NCBI GenBank assembly: GCA_008123405.1
Contig: VSSA01000002.1
Location: forward strand, 186,001 to 250,000
DNA length: 64,000 nt
Origin: Nocardioides sp. BGMRC 2183
Lineage (GTDB): Bacteria; Actinomycetota; Actinomycetes; Propionibacteriales; Nocardioidaceae
Direction of reading: 5' to 3'
Of this stretch, positions 16,661 through 25,339 are shown one piece after another (positions within the stretch are counted from its first letter, which is position 1; every line of letters starts with the position of its first letter). The translations under genes and the position numbers were made by a program. Under the pieces are notes generated by a model, which saw nothing but the letters and a program-made list of their open reading frames with translations, was not told the origin of the DNA and ran no database searches.

Positions 16661-17580
16661 CCGAGCCACACCGAAGAGAGTTCGCCTTCCTGGTCAACCC
16701 GGTCGCGGGCGGCGGCGCCGGTCCGAAGGTGGTGGTGCCGGTGGCGCGGGCGTTGCGCGAGGCCGGCTGCGACGTCGAGGTGCGCTACACCGCGGCAGCC
16801 TCCGAGGTCCCCGACCTGGTCCGTGCCGCGGTCGATCGGGATGCGGTGGTGGTCTCCGTCGGCGGCGACGGGATGCTCTCCTCGGTCGCCGGCGACGTCG
16901 CCGACGCCGGAGGTCTGCTCGGGCTGGTGCCGGCCGGGCGGGGCAACGACTTCGCCCGCGCGCTCGGCGTACCGGACGACCCGGCGGCGGTCGTCGACCT
17001 GCTCCTGCACGGCACGCCGACAGCCGTCGATCTCCTCGACGTCACCGACGCCGACGGCACCCGAGCGGTGGCCGGGTCGGTCTACACCGGCGTCGACGCC
17101 CGCGCTGCCGCGATCGTGGACCGGTCCCGTTGGTTGCCCGATCGACTGCAGTACCCGGTCGCCGCCGTCGCCGCCCTCGCCACCTACCGCCCGGTGCAGA
17201 TCCGCATCGAGCTCGATGGCCGGGTCAGCGAGCACCGCGCGGCCACGGTCGTCGTCGCCAACTCCGCCTACTACGGCAAGGGGATGCGGATCGCTCCGCC
17301 CGCCACCCTCGACGACGGGCAGCTCGACGTCGTCGTCATCGAGGCGGCCGGACGGGCCGACCTGGTCCGCTCCCTCCCCAAGGTGTACGACGGCAGCCAC
17401 ATCGACCTGGACGAGGTCCACGTGCTCCGTGGCCGGCGGGTGCGGCTCTCCGGAGCTTTCGTGGGTGGTGCGCCGACGCCGGTCGGCGCCGACGGGGAGC
17501 CGCTCTCCGCCCTGGCACCGACCCCCGACGCGCCGCTGGAGGTGGCGATCAGGCCGGGGGCGCTGCGCGTCCTCGGCTGA
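16657..17580 (+). CDS. Diacylglycerol kinase family lipid kinase
   Basis: The 307-residue protein has the catalytic-domain motifs GGDG at 69-72 and PAGRGNDFAR at 92-101, and the usual C-terminal beta-rich domain. It should phosphorylate diacylglycerol or a related lipid alcohol with ATP on the cytoplasmic membrane face. The GTG start overlaps the stop of the flavoenzyme gene (GTGA), so they are coupled. The syntenic M. tuberculosis protein Rv2252 is a diacylglycerol kinase that affects phosphatidylinositol-mannoside synthesis, supporting a role in glycerolipid recycling. Confidence 0.9.
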   Translation: MTEPHRREFAFLVNPVAGGGAGPKVVVPVARALREAGCDVEVRYTAAASEVPDLVRAAVDRDAVVVSVGGDGMLSSVAGDVADAGGLLGLVPAGRGNDFARALGVPDDPAAVVDLLLHGTPTAVDLLDVTDADGTRAVAGSVYTGVDARAAAIVDRSRWLPDRLQYPVAAVAALATYRPVQIRIELDGRVSEHRAATVVVANSAYYGKGMRIAPPATLDDGQLDVVVIEAAGRADLVRSLPKVYDGSHIDLDEVHVLRGRRVRLSGAFVGGAPTPVGADGEPLSALAPTPDAPLEVAIRPGALRVLG

Positions 17581-17591
17581 ATCCAAGCTGA

Positions 17592-18302
17592 TCAGCGAAA
17601 CGACCAGACGAGCAGCTCGCTCGGCACCGCCGCGGTCACCTCGTGCTCCGGCTCCTCGACCAACGCGAACGCGTCCCCCGCCTGCAGCGGCTCGGCCAGC
17701 GAAGACCGGAGCAGTGCCCCGGTGACCACGAACGCGTGCAGTCGCGGGGCCGCCGGCAGGGTCAGGGTCTCGCCGGCGTCCAGGCGGACCACGTCGTAGG
17801 CGGCGCCGGCCACGCTCAACGCCAGACCGTCCCCCGACTCGCGTTCGCCGTCGCGATCCGCCGCCCCCGCCAGCCGGACCAGCCCCGCACCGGCGGCCGG
17901 TGTCGGTGCCTGGTGGGCATAGCCGGGGACACCGTCAGGCGGCGCGGTCAACCAGGCCTGCACGAACCGCGCCGCGCCGGCTCCGGCGAACTCGCTGTGC
18001 CGCACCCCGCTCCCGGCGCGCAGCACTCCGCACTCCCCGGCGCCGAGCAGCACCTCGTTGCCCAGCCCGTCGACGTGGCGCACCTCGCCGGAGACCACCC
18101 AGGTCACGATGTCCAGGCCCGAGTGCGGGTGCTCCGCGAACCCCTGAGCGGCGCCGAGGAGATGGTCGTCGTGGCAGACCAGCGGTCCGAAGGAGAGCCG
18201 ATCCGGGTCGTAGTGCGTCCCGAACGAGAAGGCGTGCCGGGTCAGTCGCCCCGGCTCGCGCTCGGTGAACCGCTGCTCGCCCCGCCTGATCTCCACACTC
18301 AC
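17592..18302 (-). CDS. Pirin family protein
   Basis: The 236-residue bicupin has the pirin metal-site block HPHSGLDIVTWVVSGEV near 62-78 and a second conserved stretch GVRHSEF. Bacterial pirins bind iron or another metal; some are quercetin dioxygenases or redox regulators. The long frame extends to 18527, but homology begins at VSVEIRRGEQRF, so the GTG at 18302 is preferred; CAGAAT, a possible -10, lies seven bases upstream. It converges with the lipid kinase, 11 bases away, and is divergent from the beta-glucosidase with about 80 bp between. Confidence 0.85.
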   Translation of the reverse strand: MSVEIRRGEQRFTEREPGRLTRHAFSFGTHYDPDRLSFGPLVCHDDHLLGAAQGFAEHPHSGLDIVTWVVSGEVRHVDGLGNEVLLGAGECGVLRAGSGVRHSEFAGAGAARFVQAWLTAPPDGVPGYAHQAPTPAAGAGLVRLAGAADRDGERESGDGLALSVAGAAYDVVRLDAGETLTLPAAPRLHAFVVTGALLRSSLAEPLQAGDAFALVEEPEHEVTAAVPSELLVWSFR

Positions 18303-18381
18303 CTGCCCGATTCTGCCGCAGGCGCGGGGGCTTCCCGCACAACCCTGCCCGCGGTGACCGCCAGCGTGGGAGGGTGTGCGA

Positions 18382-19740
18382 GTGACCCCATCCCCACTGG
18401 CCGAGCGGCTGCCGGCCGGGTTTCGCTTCGGCACCAGCACTGCGGCGTACCAGATCGAGGGGGCTGTCGACGAGGACGGCCGCGGACCCAGCATCTGGGA
18501 CACCTTCACCGCCCGGAAGGGCACCATCGCGGACGGCTCCAGCGGCGCCGTCGCCTGCGACCACTACCACCGGGTCACCGAGGACGTGGAGCTGATGCGG
18601 CGCCTGGGGACCGGCGGCTACCGCTTCTCGATCTCCTGGCCGCGGATCCAGCCGACGGGGAGCGGTCCGGTCAACGCTGCCGGGCTGGACTTCTACGACC
18701 GGCTGGTCGACCGGCTGCTCGAGGCCGGGCAGCGGCCGATGGCGACCCTCTACCACTGGGACCTGCCGCAGGCCTTGGAGGACGCGGGCGGCTGGATCCA
18801 CCGCGACACGGTCGAGCGCTTCGCCGAGTACGCCGCCATCGTCGGCGACCGGCTCGCCGACCGGGTGGAGCACTGGATCCCGATCAACGAGCCCAACGTG
18901 ACCACCCTGCTGGGCTACGGGATCGGTCTCTTCGCCCCCGGCCGCTCGCTGCTCTTCGACAGCGTCGTCGTCGCCCACCACCAGCTGCTCGCCCACGGAC
19001 GGGCAGCGATCGCGCTGCGGCAGGCGGGCGCCACCAGTGTCGGCTGCGCCAACAACCACGCCCCGATCTGGCCGGCTTCCGACGACCCGGCCGACGTCGG
19101 TGCCTCCAAGCTCTTCGACGCGTTGTGGAACGGCCTCTACGCCGAGCCGATGCTGCTCGGCCACTACCCGGCCGACCTGGAGCCGCTGCTGGAGGAGGTC
19201 GTCGAGGACGGTGACCTGGCGACCATCCGGCAGCCGCTCGACTTCTACGGCGTCAACTACTACAACCCGTTCCGGATCGGAGCGGCACCGGAGTCGGACG
19301 GCGACGGCGTACCGTTCCAGTTCTTCGACGTGTTGGGTTATCCGACCACCGACTTCGGCTGGCCGGTGGTGCCGGACGCACTGCGGGAGTGGCTGATCAT
19401 GTTCCGCGCCCGTTATCGCGCGGCCCTCCCGCCGTTCTGGATCACCGAGTCCGGTTGCGCCCACAACATCGGCCCCGACGAGCACGGCATCGTCGACGAC
19501 CAGGCCCGGATCGACTACCTCCAGGCCCATCTCACCGCGGTCGCCGAGGCGATCGAGCGGGGCGTGGACATCCGCGGCTACTACGCGTGGTCGCTGATGG
19601 ACAACTTCGAGTGGGCCGACGGCTACCGCCAGCGTTTCGGCCTGGTGCACGTCGACTACGACACGCTCGAGCGCACCCCGAAACGCTCCTTCGGCTGGTA
19701 CCAGCGGCTGATCGCCGAGCACGCCGCGCATCACGCCTGA
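18382..19740 (+). CDS. GH1 family beta-glucosidase
   Basis: The 452-residue protein is a complete glycoside hydrolase family 1 (beta/alpha)8 barrel. The N-terminal signature GFRFGTSTAAYQIEG is near 13-27, the acid/base Glu lies in NEP (E170) and the nucleophile in TESG (E356). No signal peptide is present, so it acts in the cytoplasm on imported beta-glucosides or cellobiose. GGGAGGG at 18368-18374 is seven bases before the GTG at 18382; a GTG six bases earlier is too close to this site. No sugar transporter or LacI regulator is adjacent. A strong hairpin follows the stop. Confidence 0.88.
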   Translation: MTPSPLAERLPAGFRFGTSTAAYQIEGAVDEDGRGPSIWDTFTARKGTIADGSSGAVACDHYHRVTEDVELMRRLGTGGYRFSISWPRIQPTGSGPVNAAGLDFYDRLVDRLLEAGQRPMATLYHWDLPQALEDAGGWIHRDTVERFAEYAAIVGDRLADRVEHWIPINEPNVTTLLGYGIGLFAPGRSLLFDSVVVAHHQLLAHGRAAIALRQAGATSVGCANNHAPIWPASDDPADVGASKLFDALWNGLYAEPMLLGHYPADLEPLLEEVVEDGDLATIRQPLDFYGVNYYNPFRIGAAPESDGDGVPFQFFDVLGYPTTDFGWPVVPDALREWLIMFRARYRAALPPFWITESGCAHNIGPDEHGIVDDQARIDYLQAHLTAVAEAIERGVDIRGYYAWSLMDNFEWADGYRQRFGLVHVDYDTLERTPKRSFGWYQRLIAEHAAHHA

Positions 19741-19754
19741 CGAGGGTCGACTCA

Positions 19755-19783
19755 GAACGTGCGCCACCTACTGGCGCACGTTC
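19755..19783. terminator. Bidirectional hairpin between beta-glucosidase and MalY-type genes
   Basis: A perfect 12-bp stem GAACGTGCGCCA/TGGCGCACGTTC with a five-base loop separates two convergent genes; the stem extends further with one mismatch. Neither side has a U tract, as is usual in high-GC actinobacteria. Confidence 0.75.
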
Positions 19784-20938
19784 TCAGACGCCGAGCCCCA
19801 CCACCATCCGCCGCACGATCTCGGCCAGCCGCTCCGGGGAGGTGGCGATATTGAGGCGCACGTGCCCCTCCAGCCCTGGGTGGTAGTCGTGGCCGGGCGC
19901 CAGCCGCGCCCGGCCGCGCTCCAGGATCTGCGCCGCCGGGTCGTGGACGCCGTACGCGCGCAGGTCCAGCCAGGCGAGGTACGTCGCCTCCAGTGGCCGC
20001 ATCCGCGTGGCCGGCAGGTGGGCGTCGAGCAGTTGGGTGAGCAGATCTCGCTGCTCCCCGAGCCGCTGGACCAGCGCCGCGAGCCACGGGTCGCCGTCGG
20101 TGTAGGCAGCCGTCGCCGCGACGACACCCAGCGGAGACCAGGAGTCGTTGCGCGCCGCCGGTACCGCCCGGATCCGGTCCCGGGTGATCCGGTCTGCGGC
20201 CACCAGCTGCGCACAGCGCAGGCCCGCTGTGTTGAACGCCTTCGACGCCGCCACCACGGCCACCGCATGCTCCGCGGTCCCCTCCAAGGAGAGGTACGGC
20301 GTGTGCCGCGGCGACCCCGGCAGCACTAGCGGCGCGTGGATCTCGTCGGAGATCACCCGCGCGCCGCGGCGGACCACCACGTCGCGCAGCCCCTCGAGCT
20401 CGGCGCGGGTGAAGGATCGCCCCCACGGGTTGTGCGGGTTGGTGAGCAGCACGGTCCGCGCGCCACCGCCGGCGGGGTCGAGCATCCGGTCGAGCCGGTC
20501 CAGGTCGAGCTCGGCGCGCCCGGCGTCGGGGTCGACCTCGAGGTCGAGCCGCTTGCGGCCGGTCACCTCGGCGATGCTGATCAGCGGCGGATAGCCCGGC
20601 AACGTCATCACCACCGGCGCCTCCTCGGAGAGCACGTCGAGGGCGAGCCGGACGCCGGCGGTGACGTCGACGACCGGGATCACCCCTGCTGGATCGACGT
20701 CGTGCTCGAAGTGGCGCCGGGCGAAGCCGGCGTACGCCTCGCCGAGCGGGCCGCCGAGCGCGAAGTCCGGGTAGCCGGTCATCCCGGCGGCCACCGCCTC
20801 GGCCAGCGCGTCGGCCACCGCCGGCGCCAACGCATAGTCCATCTCGGCCACCCAGGCCGGCAGTACGTCGTCGGCCACCTGCCCCCACTTGCAGGGCAGT
20901 GCTCGGCGGGCTTCGGTCTCGGTCAGGTCGCGCAGCAC
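19784..20938 (-). CDS. MalY/PatB family PLP-dependent C-S lyase/aminotransferase
   Basis: The protein has 384 residues from the GTG at 20938 and a fold-type I aminotransferase domain. NPHNPWGR (about 167-174), SDEIHAPLV (about 197-205) and the PLP lysine in ASKAFN (K233) are visible; these are the MalY/PatB signature and point to a cystathionine beta-lyase or related C-S lyase. An earlier GTG at 20980 adds 14 residues, but its ribosome site is one base away. The 20938 start has a -10 box TACGCT six bases upstream and fits the family N-terminus. It appears monocistronic. Confidence 0.85.
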   Translation of the reverse strand: MLRDLTETEARRALPCKWGQVADDVLPAWVAEMDYALAPAVADALAEAVAAGMTGYPDFALGGPLGEAYAGFARRHFEHDVDPAGVIPVVDVTAGVRLALDVLSEEAPVVMTLPGYPPLISIAEVTGRKRLDLEVDPDAGRAELDLDRLDRMLDPAGGGARTVLLTNPHNPWGRSFTRAELEGLRDVVVRRGARVISDEIHAPLVLPGSPRHTPYLSLEGTAEHAVAVVAASKAFNTAGLRCAQLVAADRITRDRIRAVPAARNDSWSPLGVVAATAAYTDGDPWLAALVQRLGEQRDLLTQLLDAHLPATRMRPLEATYLAWLDLRAYGVHDPAAQILERGRARLAPGHDYHPGLEGHVRLNIATSPERLAEIVRRMVVGLGV

Positions 20939-21021
20939 GATGCGAGCGTAGAGGCCGCCAGGTGTGAAGTCGGCTGACACGTCCCTTGTGTCGTCGTTCG
21001 CTGGCGCCTGGTGCCACCGAA

Positions 21022-22593
21022 CTACGACGTAGCGCGTTCGGCACCCTGCGGGGCGAGCACGCCGCGGATCGCGGCAGCCGTGCTGGTCGCCGAGGTCGAC
21101 GTGGACGCCTGCGTCTCCTGCGTGCTGGCCAGCCGCTTGGCCTGCTCGTCGATCTCGCGCTGCCAGCGGGTCACCGCCAGGCGCCGAGACTCGGCAACCT
21201 CCTGCTGTGCGTCATAGCGGGCGTAGAGCGCTCCGCCGCCGGCCCCGAGAGCCAGCAGCGCGAGCATGAACCAGGCGCCGTTGACGAAACCGAGAGCACC
21301 GCAGACCAGTGCGACGACCCCACAGGCGATGGCGGCCGGCGTCGCCCAACCGAGCCTCCGGTCGGGGATCGTCCGGGCCGCCCGCTCCTGCCACGGCTGA
21401 GCCGCGCCGTCGGTGGTGACGGTGACCACGTCGTCGCGGAAGCGCAGGTCGACCGAGCGGGGCGCGGGTCGGGTCGCCTCGGCCTCGAGCTGGTCGGTCA
21501 CCCGCAGCAGTGCCGGGGCGAGCACGCGCACCGCGAGGCCGTGGAGCCCGGTGCCGGGAGCGCGCGTCGCCTCGGTGAAGTCGGTGAGCAGCAGGTCGAG
21601 CACCGAGCCCGCGGCGGCGTCGACGTCGGTCGACCGCGCGCCCGGGTCGTCGTACCCGAGGGTGCGGCGGACGTCAGCCATTCGGGCCAGGATGTCGGAT
21701 TCGGCGGGCGAACCCTGGCCGATCAGCGCGAGAGTGCACTCAGCGAGTGGGTCCTCGGCGGCTTCGGCGGTCGACTCCACCTCGAGGTCCCGACCCTGCA
21801 GCGGCGCCGACCGGCCACCGCCGGCGCCCTCGCCGCGCAGGCAGCCGGCCAGGGTGCGCAGGCGCAGCAGGTGGGCCTCGTACTCCTTCGCCTGCGAGGT
21901 CGCGCGCCCTGGAGATCCGGTGTACGCCGGCAGCGCGGCCAGCACGGCGGCGTCGACGTCCGGATGCGCAAGTGCCTCCACGGCGACCCGCAGCCGCTCG
22001 GCGAGCTGCTCCTCGGCAGTGGTGTCGAGGCGCCCTTCGGCGACCGCGGTCCACAGCTGTCGCTGCAGCACGCTGGCCTCGGCGCCGAACGTGAGCGCCA
22101 CCTCGAGATGGTCCCGGCTCCACTCGACCCGCCGCGCCTGGAGGTCGACCAGCGTGAGCAGGGCTGCGGTACGACGCGGGTCGCGCCGCCGTGCCTCCTC
22201 GACCAGTTCGGTGGCCGCCGGGCTCGGTCCAGGTCCGGTGCCGGCGGCAAGCGCGGCCGCGGCGGCGGAGAGCCAGTAGCCGGGGATGTCGCGCGGCACG
22301 GAGACCTGGTGTGTCGGGCCGGCGCCGGTGACGATCACGGAGGCGACGACATCGCCGGCGTATCGTCGCGTGGCGGCCGCTTCGGTGTGCTGGGAGAGCT
22401 CGGCGCGGATGTCCTCGTGCTCCAGCAGTGCGACGAACGCCTGGGTCAGCCGGTCGATCTGTGCTTGGAGATCACCCTGCTGGCGGCGCATCTGCTCGGC
22501 CAGCCGGCTGCGTGCCTGACGCTCGCCGTGCAGCGCCGCCTCGGCCTCCTCGATCCGCCGGCTCTGGCTCCAGTCGGTCCAGTAGTCGCTCAT
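21022..22593 (-). CDS. Unknown protein with N-terminal coiled coil and C-terminal membrane hairpin
   Basis: I do not recognise a family in this 523-residue protein. Residues about 12-60 are charged and heptad-like (a coiled coil). A large helical, Ala/Leu/Glu-rich soluble region follows to about 400. Two closely spaced hydrophobic segments lie near 410-455 (ACGVVALVCGALGF and WFMLALLALGAGGG), then another charged helix and a Ser/Thr-rich tail. The two-helix hairpin suggests anchorage in the membrane with both ends in the cytoplasm. GAGGGGA precedes the ATG. It stands alone between a MalY-type gene and the fadH/PadR pair, so context gives no function. Confidence 0.75.
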   Translation of the reverse strand: MSDYWTDWSQSRRIEEAEAALHGERQARSRLAEQMRRQQGDLQAQIDRLTQAFVALLEHEDIRAELSQHTEAAATRRYAGDVVASVIVTGAGPTHQVSVPRDIPGYWLSAAAAALAAGTGPGPSPAATELVEEARRRDPRRTAALLTLVDLQARRVEWSRDHLEVALTFGAEASVLQRQLWTAVAEGRLDTTAEEQLAERLRVAVEALAHPDVDAAVLAALPAYTGSPGRATSQAKEYEAHLLRLRTLAGCLRGEGAGGGRSAPLQGRDLEVESTAEAAEDPLAECTLALIGQGSPAESDILARMADVRRTLGYDDPGARSTDVDAAAGSVLDLLLTDFTEATRAPGTGLHGLAVRVLAPALLRVTDQLEAEATRPAPRSVDLRFRDDVVTVTTDGAAQPWQERAARTIPDRRLGWATPAAIACGVVALVCGALGFVNGAWFMLALLALGAGGGALYARYDAQQEVAESRRLAVTRWQREIDEQAKRLASTQETQASTSTSATSTAAAIRGVLAPQGAERATS

Positions 22594-22653
22594 CGGGCGT
22601 CCCCTCGTTCGTCGTGGGTCTCCGATGCCCGCCCACGTCTGAGATAACCCTCG

Positions 22654-24705
22654 TCAGAGCGCGGCGGCGAGTTCCGTGCCCTGGGCGATCGCCCGCTTGG
22701 CGTCGAGCTCGGCGGCGACGTCGGCGCCGCCGATCACCGTCCGACCGTCGGCCACCAGGTCGCGGACCGACTCCTGGCCGACGCAGAGCACGATGTGGTG
22801 GACGTCCACGTTGCGGCGCTCGCCGTCCACGGTGAGCGCGAGGCGCACCAGCCCGGTGTCGGCACCGTCGCCGTCGACGACACTCGAGATCGCGTCGTAG
22901 GTCGCCCCGCTGATCTGGCGCACCCCGGACTGTTTGAGCACGGCCCGGTGTGCCCACCCGGAGGTCTTGCCCAGGCCGATGCCGATCGGCGTGGTCTTGC
23001 GCTGGATCAGGGTCACGTCGCGGGCGACCGGCCGCTGCTTGGGCTCGGTGAGCCCGCCGCGGTGCAGGCTGGGGTCACCGACACCCCAGTAGGACTTCCA
23101 GGTGTCGAGATCCTGATCCCCCGCGGAGTGGGTCAGCCAGTGCGACACGTCCACCCCGATGCCCCCGGCGCCGATCACCGCCACCGTCCGTCCGGGGACG
23201 ACGGCCCCGGAGAGCACTTCGTCGTACCGCACCACGCGGGGGTGGTCGACGCCCGGGATCGCGGGGATCCGCGGCCGGACGCCGGTGGCCAGCACCACCG
23301 AGTCGAAGCCGGCCAGGTCGGCGTCGCTCGCCTCCGCGCCGAGGCGGACGTCGACACCGAGGACCTCGAGGCGGCGGCCGTAGTAGCGCAGGGTCTCGGC
23401 GAAGTCCTCCTTGCCGGGCACGGCCATCGCGAGCCGGAACTGTCCGCCGATCCGTGGGGACCGCTCGAAGAGGGTCACGGCGTGGCCGCGTTCGGCGGCG
23501 GAGACGGCGGCAGCGAGGCCAGCCGGTCCAGCACCGACCACCGCGACGGACCGCGCGCGCCGGGTGGGGGAGAGGACCAGCACGGTCTCCCGACCGGCGC
23601 GCGGGTTCACCAGGCAGGATGCCTTCCGGTTGGCGAAGGTGTGGTCCAGGCAGGCCTGGTTGCAGGCGATGCAGGTGTTGATCTCGTCGCCGCGCCCGGC
23701 GGCCGCCTTGACCACGAAGTCGGGGTCGGCCAGGAACGGGCGGGCCATCGAGACGAGGTCGGCCTCGCCGGCGGCGAGGATCTCCTCGGCCAGCTCGGGG
23801 GAATTGATCCGGTTGGAGGCACTGATCGGGATGCCGACGGTCGCCTTGAGCCGGGCGGTCTGCTCCCGCCAGGCGCCAGGCGGCACCTGGGTGATGATCG
23901 TCGGCACCCGTGCTTCGTGCCAGCCGATGCCGGTGTTGAAGACGCTCACCCCGGCCTGCTCGAGCAGGTGGGCGAGCTCGGCGGTCTCCTCCCAGGTCTG
24001 GCCGCCCTCGACCAGGTCGAGCAGCGAGATCCGGTAGAGGATCGGGAAGTCGGCGCCCACCAGCTCACGACTACGACGGATGATCTCGATCGGGAACCGC
24101 ATCCGCTGGGTCGCCGTGCCGCCCCAGGCGTCGGTGCGGTCGTTGGTGCGGGCGGCGAGGAACTGGTTGATCAGGTAGCCCTCCGACCCCATGATCTCCA
24201 CCGCGTCGTAGCCGGCGCGCTGGGCGAGAGCGACGGACCGGGCGAAGGCGGAGGCGGTCCGGTCGACCTCCTTGGCCGACATCCGGCTGGGCTTGAACGG
24301 GGTGATCGGCGACTTCTTGTCCGAGGCGCCCACGTTGAGGGGGCTGTAGCCGTAGCGCCCGGCGTGCAGCACCTGCAGCGCGATCGCACCGCCCTCGGCG
24401 TGCACCGCGTCGGTGACCTGACGGTGCCGGGCGGCGTGCAGCCGCGTCGACATCTGCGACCCGAACGGCTTGAGCCAGCCGCGGATGTCGGGGGAGAAAC
24501 CGCCGGTGACGATCAGTCCGGCTCCTCCCTCGGCGCGGGCCGCATAGAAGGCGGCGAGCTTCGGCAGGTCCCACCAGTGGTCGTCCAGACCGGTGTGCAT
24601 GCTGCCCATCACGGTGCGGTTGCGCAGTGTGAGCGGCCCGAGGGTGAGCGGCTCGAGCAGATGGGGGTACGGCGATGCGCCGGCCGGCGAGGTCGGGCTG
24701 GTCAT
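22654..24705 (-). CDS. fadH: NADH:flavin oxidoreductase, 2,4-dienoyl-CoA reductase-like
   Basis: The 683-residue, three-part enzyme has an old-yellow-enzyme FMN barrel (about 10-330), an iron-sulfur segment with C345, C348, C352 and C364 for a [4Fe-4S] cluster, and C-terminal FAD and NAD(P) domains (GAGPAGLAAA near 395 and GAGGIG near 515). This is the FadH/trimethylamine-dehydrogenase architecture; reduction of dienoyl-CoA or another enone is the likely role, but steroid-type and amine substrates are possible. The ATG at 24705 overlaps the PadR stop (ATGA), which sets the start; an upstream ATG ten codons earlier is inside PadR. PadR probably controls it. Confidence 0.85.
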   Translation of the reverse strand: MTSPTSPAGASPYPHLLEPLTLGPLTLRNRTVMGSMHTGLDDHWWDLPKLAAFYAARAEGGAGLIVTGGFSPDIRGWLKPFGSQMSTRLHAARHRQVTDAVHAEGGAIALQVLHAGRYGYSPLNVGASDKKSPITPFKPSRMSAKEVDRTASAFARSVALAQRAGYDAVEIMGSEGYLINQFLAARTNDRTDAWGGTATQRMRFPIEIIRRSRELVGADFPILYRISLLDLVEGGQTWEETAELAHLLEQAGVSVFNTGIGWHEARVPTIITQVPPGAWREQTARLKATVGIPISASNRINSPELAEEILAAGEADLVSMARPFLADPDFVVKAAAGRGDEINTCIACNQACLDHTFANRKASCLVNPRAGRETVLVLSPTRRARSVAVVGAGPAGLAAAVSAAERGHAVTLFERSPRIGGQFRLAMAVPGKEDFAETLRYYGRRLEVLGVDVRLGAEASDADLAGFDSVVLATGVRPRIPAIPGVDHPRVVRYDEVLSGAVVPGRTVAVIGAGGIGVDVSHWLTHSAGDQDLDTWKSYWGVGDPSLHRGGLTEPKQRPVARDVTLIQRKTTPIGIGLGKTSGWAHRAVLKQSGVRQISGATYDAISSVVDGDGADTGLVRLALTVDGERRNVDVHHIVLCVGQESVRDLVADGRTVIGGADVAAELDAKRAIAQGTELAAAL

Positions 24706-25232
24706 GCGTGGGCCTCCAGGTATTCGGTCAGCCACGCGACCTGGCTCTCCTCCAGGAGGATGCCGCCGCGCAGCACGAGGTACTGGTCGAGGTCGGTGCC
24801 GTTCAGCTCCGACGGGTCGGGGTAGTCGCGCTTGGCGAGTTGGCGGTAGTGGTCCAGCCGGGCCTGGTGGTCGACGAGGTGGGCCCGGACCGAGTCGAGC
24901 ACCGCGGCCCGGTCGCCGTTGGCGGCGCCGCGCATCTTGACCGCGAGGTCGGAGCGCAGCGGCGTGGGTGGGGTCGGTGTGGCCAGCCAGTCGGCCAGCG
25001 CCGCGCGGCCGAGCGGGGTGACGTCGTACACCTTCTTGTCGGGGCGGCCGGACTGCGGCACCACGGTGACCTCGACCCAGCCCTCACCCTCCATCCGTCC
25101 CAGCACCCGGTAGATCTGCTGGTGCGTGGCGCTCCAGAAGAACCCGATGGAGCGGCCGAACCGCTTGGTCAGGTCCAGGCCGGAGGCGGGCTGCTCGCAG
25201 AGTGCGACGAGGAGCGCGTGGTCGAGAGCCAT
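24702..25232 (-). CDS. PadR family transcriptional regulator
   Basis: The 176-residue protein has a PadR winged helix-turn-helix at about 1-75 (HALLVALCEQPASGLDLTKRF, then the wing GRPDKKVYDVT) and a C-terminal dimerisation helix domain (Vir-like). It is the first gene of a two-gene operon with the FadH-like enzyme. The frame is open to 25268, but the ATG at 25232 fits the family start and lies six bases after a -10-like CACACT. Two TGCAAC-N2-GTTGCA palindromes lie over the promoter, the expected target of an autorepressor. Phenolic or other aromatic ligands are common in the family; here the ligand is unknown. Confidence 0.88.
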   Translation of the reverse strand: MALDHALLVALCEQPASGLDLTKRFGRSIGFFWSATHQQIYRVLGRMEGEGWVEVTVVPQSGRPDKKVYDVTPLGRAALADWLATPTPPTPLRSDLAVKMRGAANGDRAAVLDSVRAHLVDHQARLDHYRQLAKRDYPDPSELNGTDLDQYLVLRGGILLEESQVAWLTEYLEAHA

Positions 25233-25242
25233 GGCAGGAGTG

Positions 25243-25277
25243 TGCAACGGGTTGCACGGACTATGCAACCCGTTGCA
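25243..25277. promoter_or_regulatory. Tandem PadR operators TGCAAC-N2-GTTGCA
   Basis: Two perfect 14-bp palindromes, TGCAACGGGTTGCA (25243-25256) and TGCAACCCGTTGCA (25264-25277), have centres 21 bp apart, two helical turns. On the minus strand TTGCAT of the distal site can serve as -35 and CACACT, overlapping the proximal site, as -10, with an 18-bp spacer. Bound repressor would cover the whole promoter. Confidence 0.75.
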
Positions 25278-25339
25278 GACGGGATGCTGACGATGCCTCG
25301 GAAATGGCCGCGGCGCCGGGGCGCTCTACGATTCCTTCC

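Noticed and set aside
22654-25232. Considered the FadH-like gene as a steroid-degradation enzyme linked to the mce operon
   Set aside because: No other steroid-catabolic gene is in the window, and the PadR operator sequence does not match the TTGTCA sites of the mce region.
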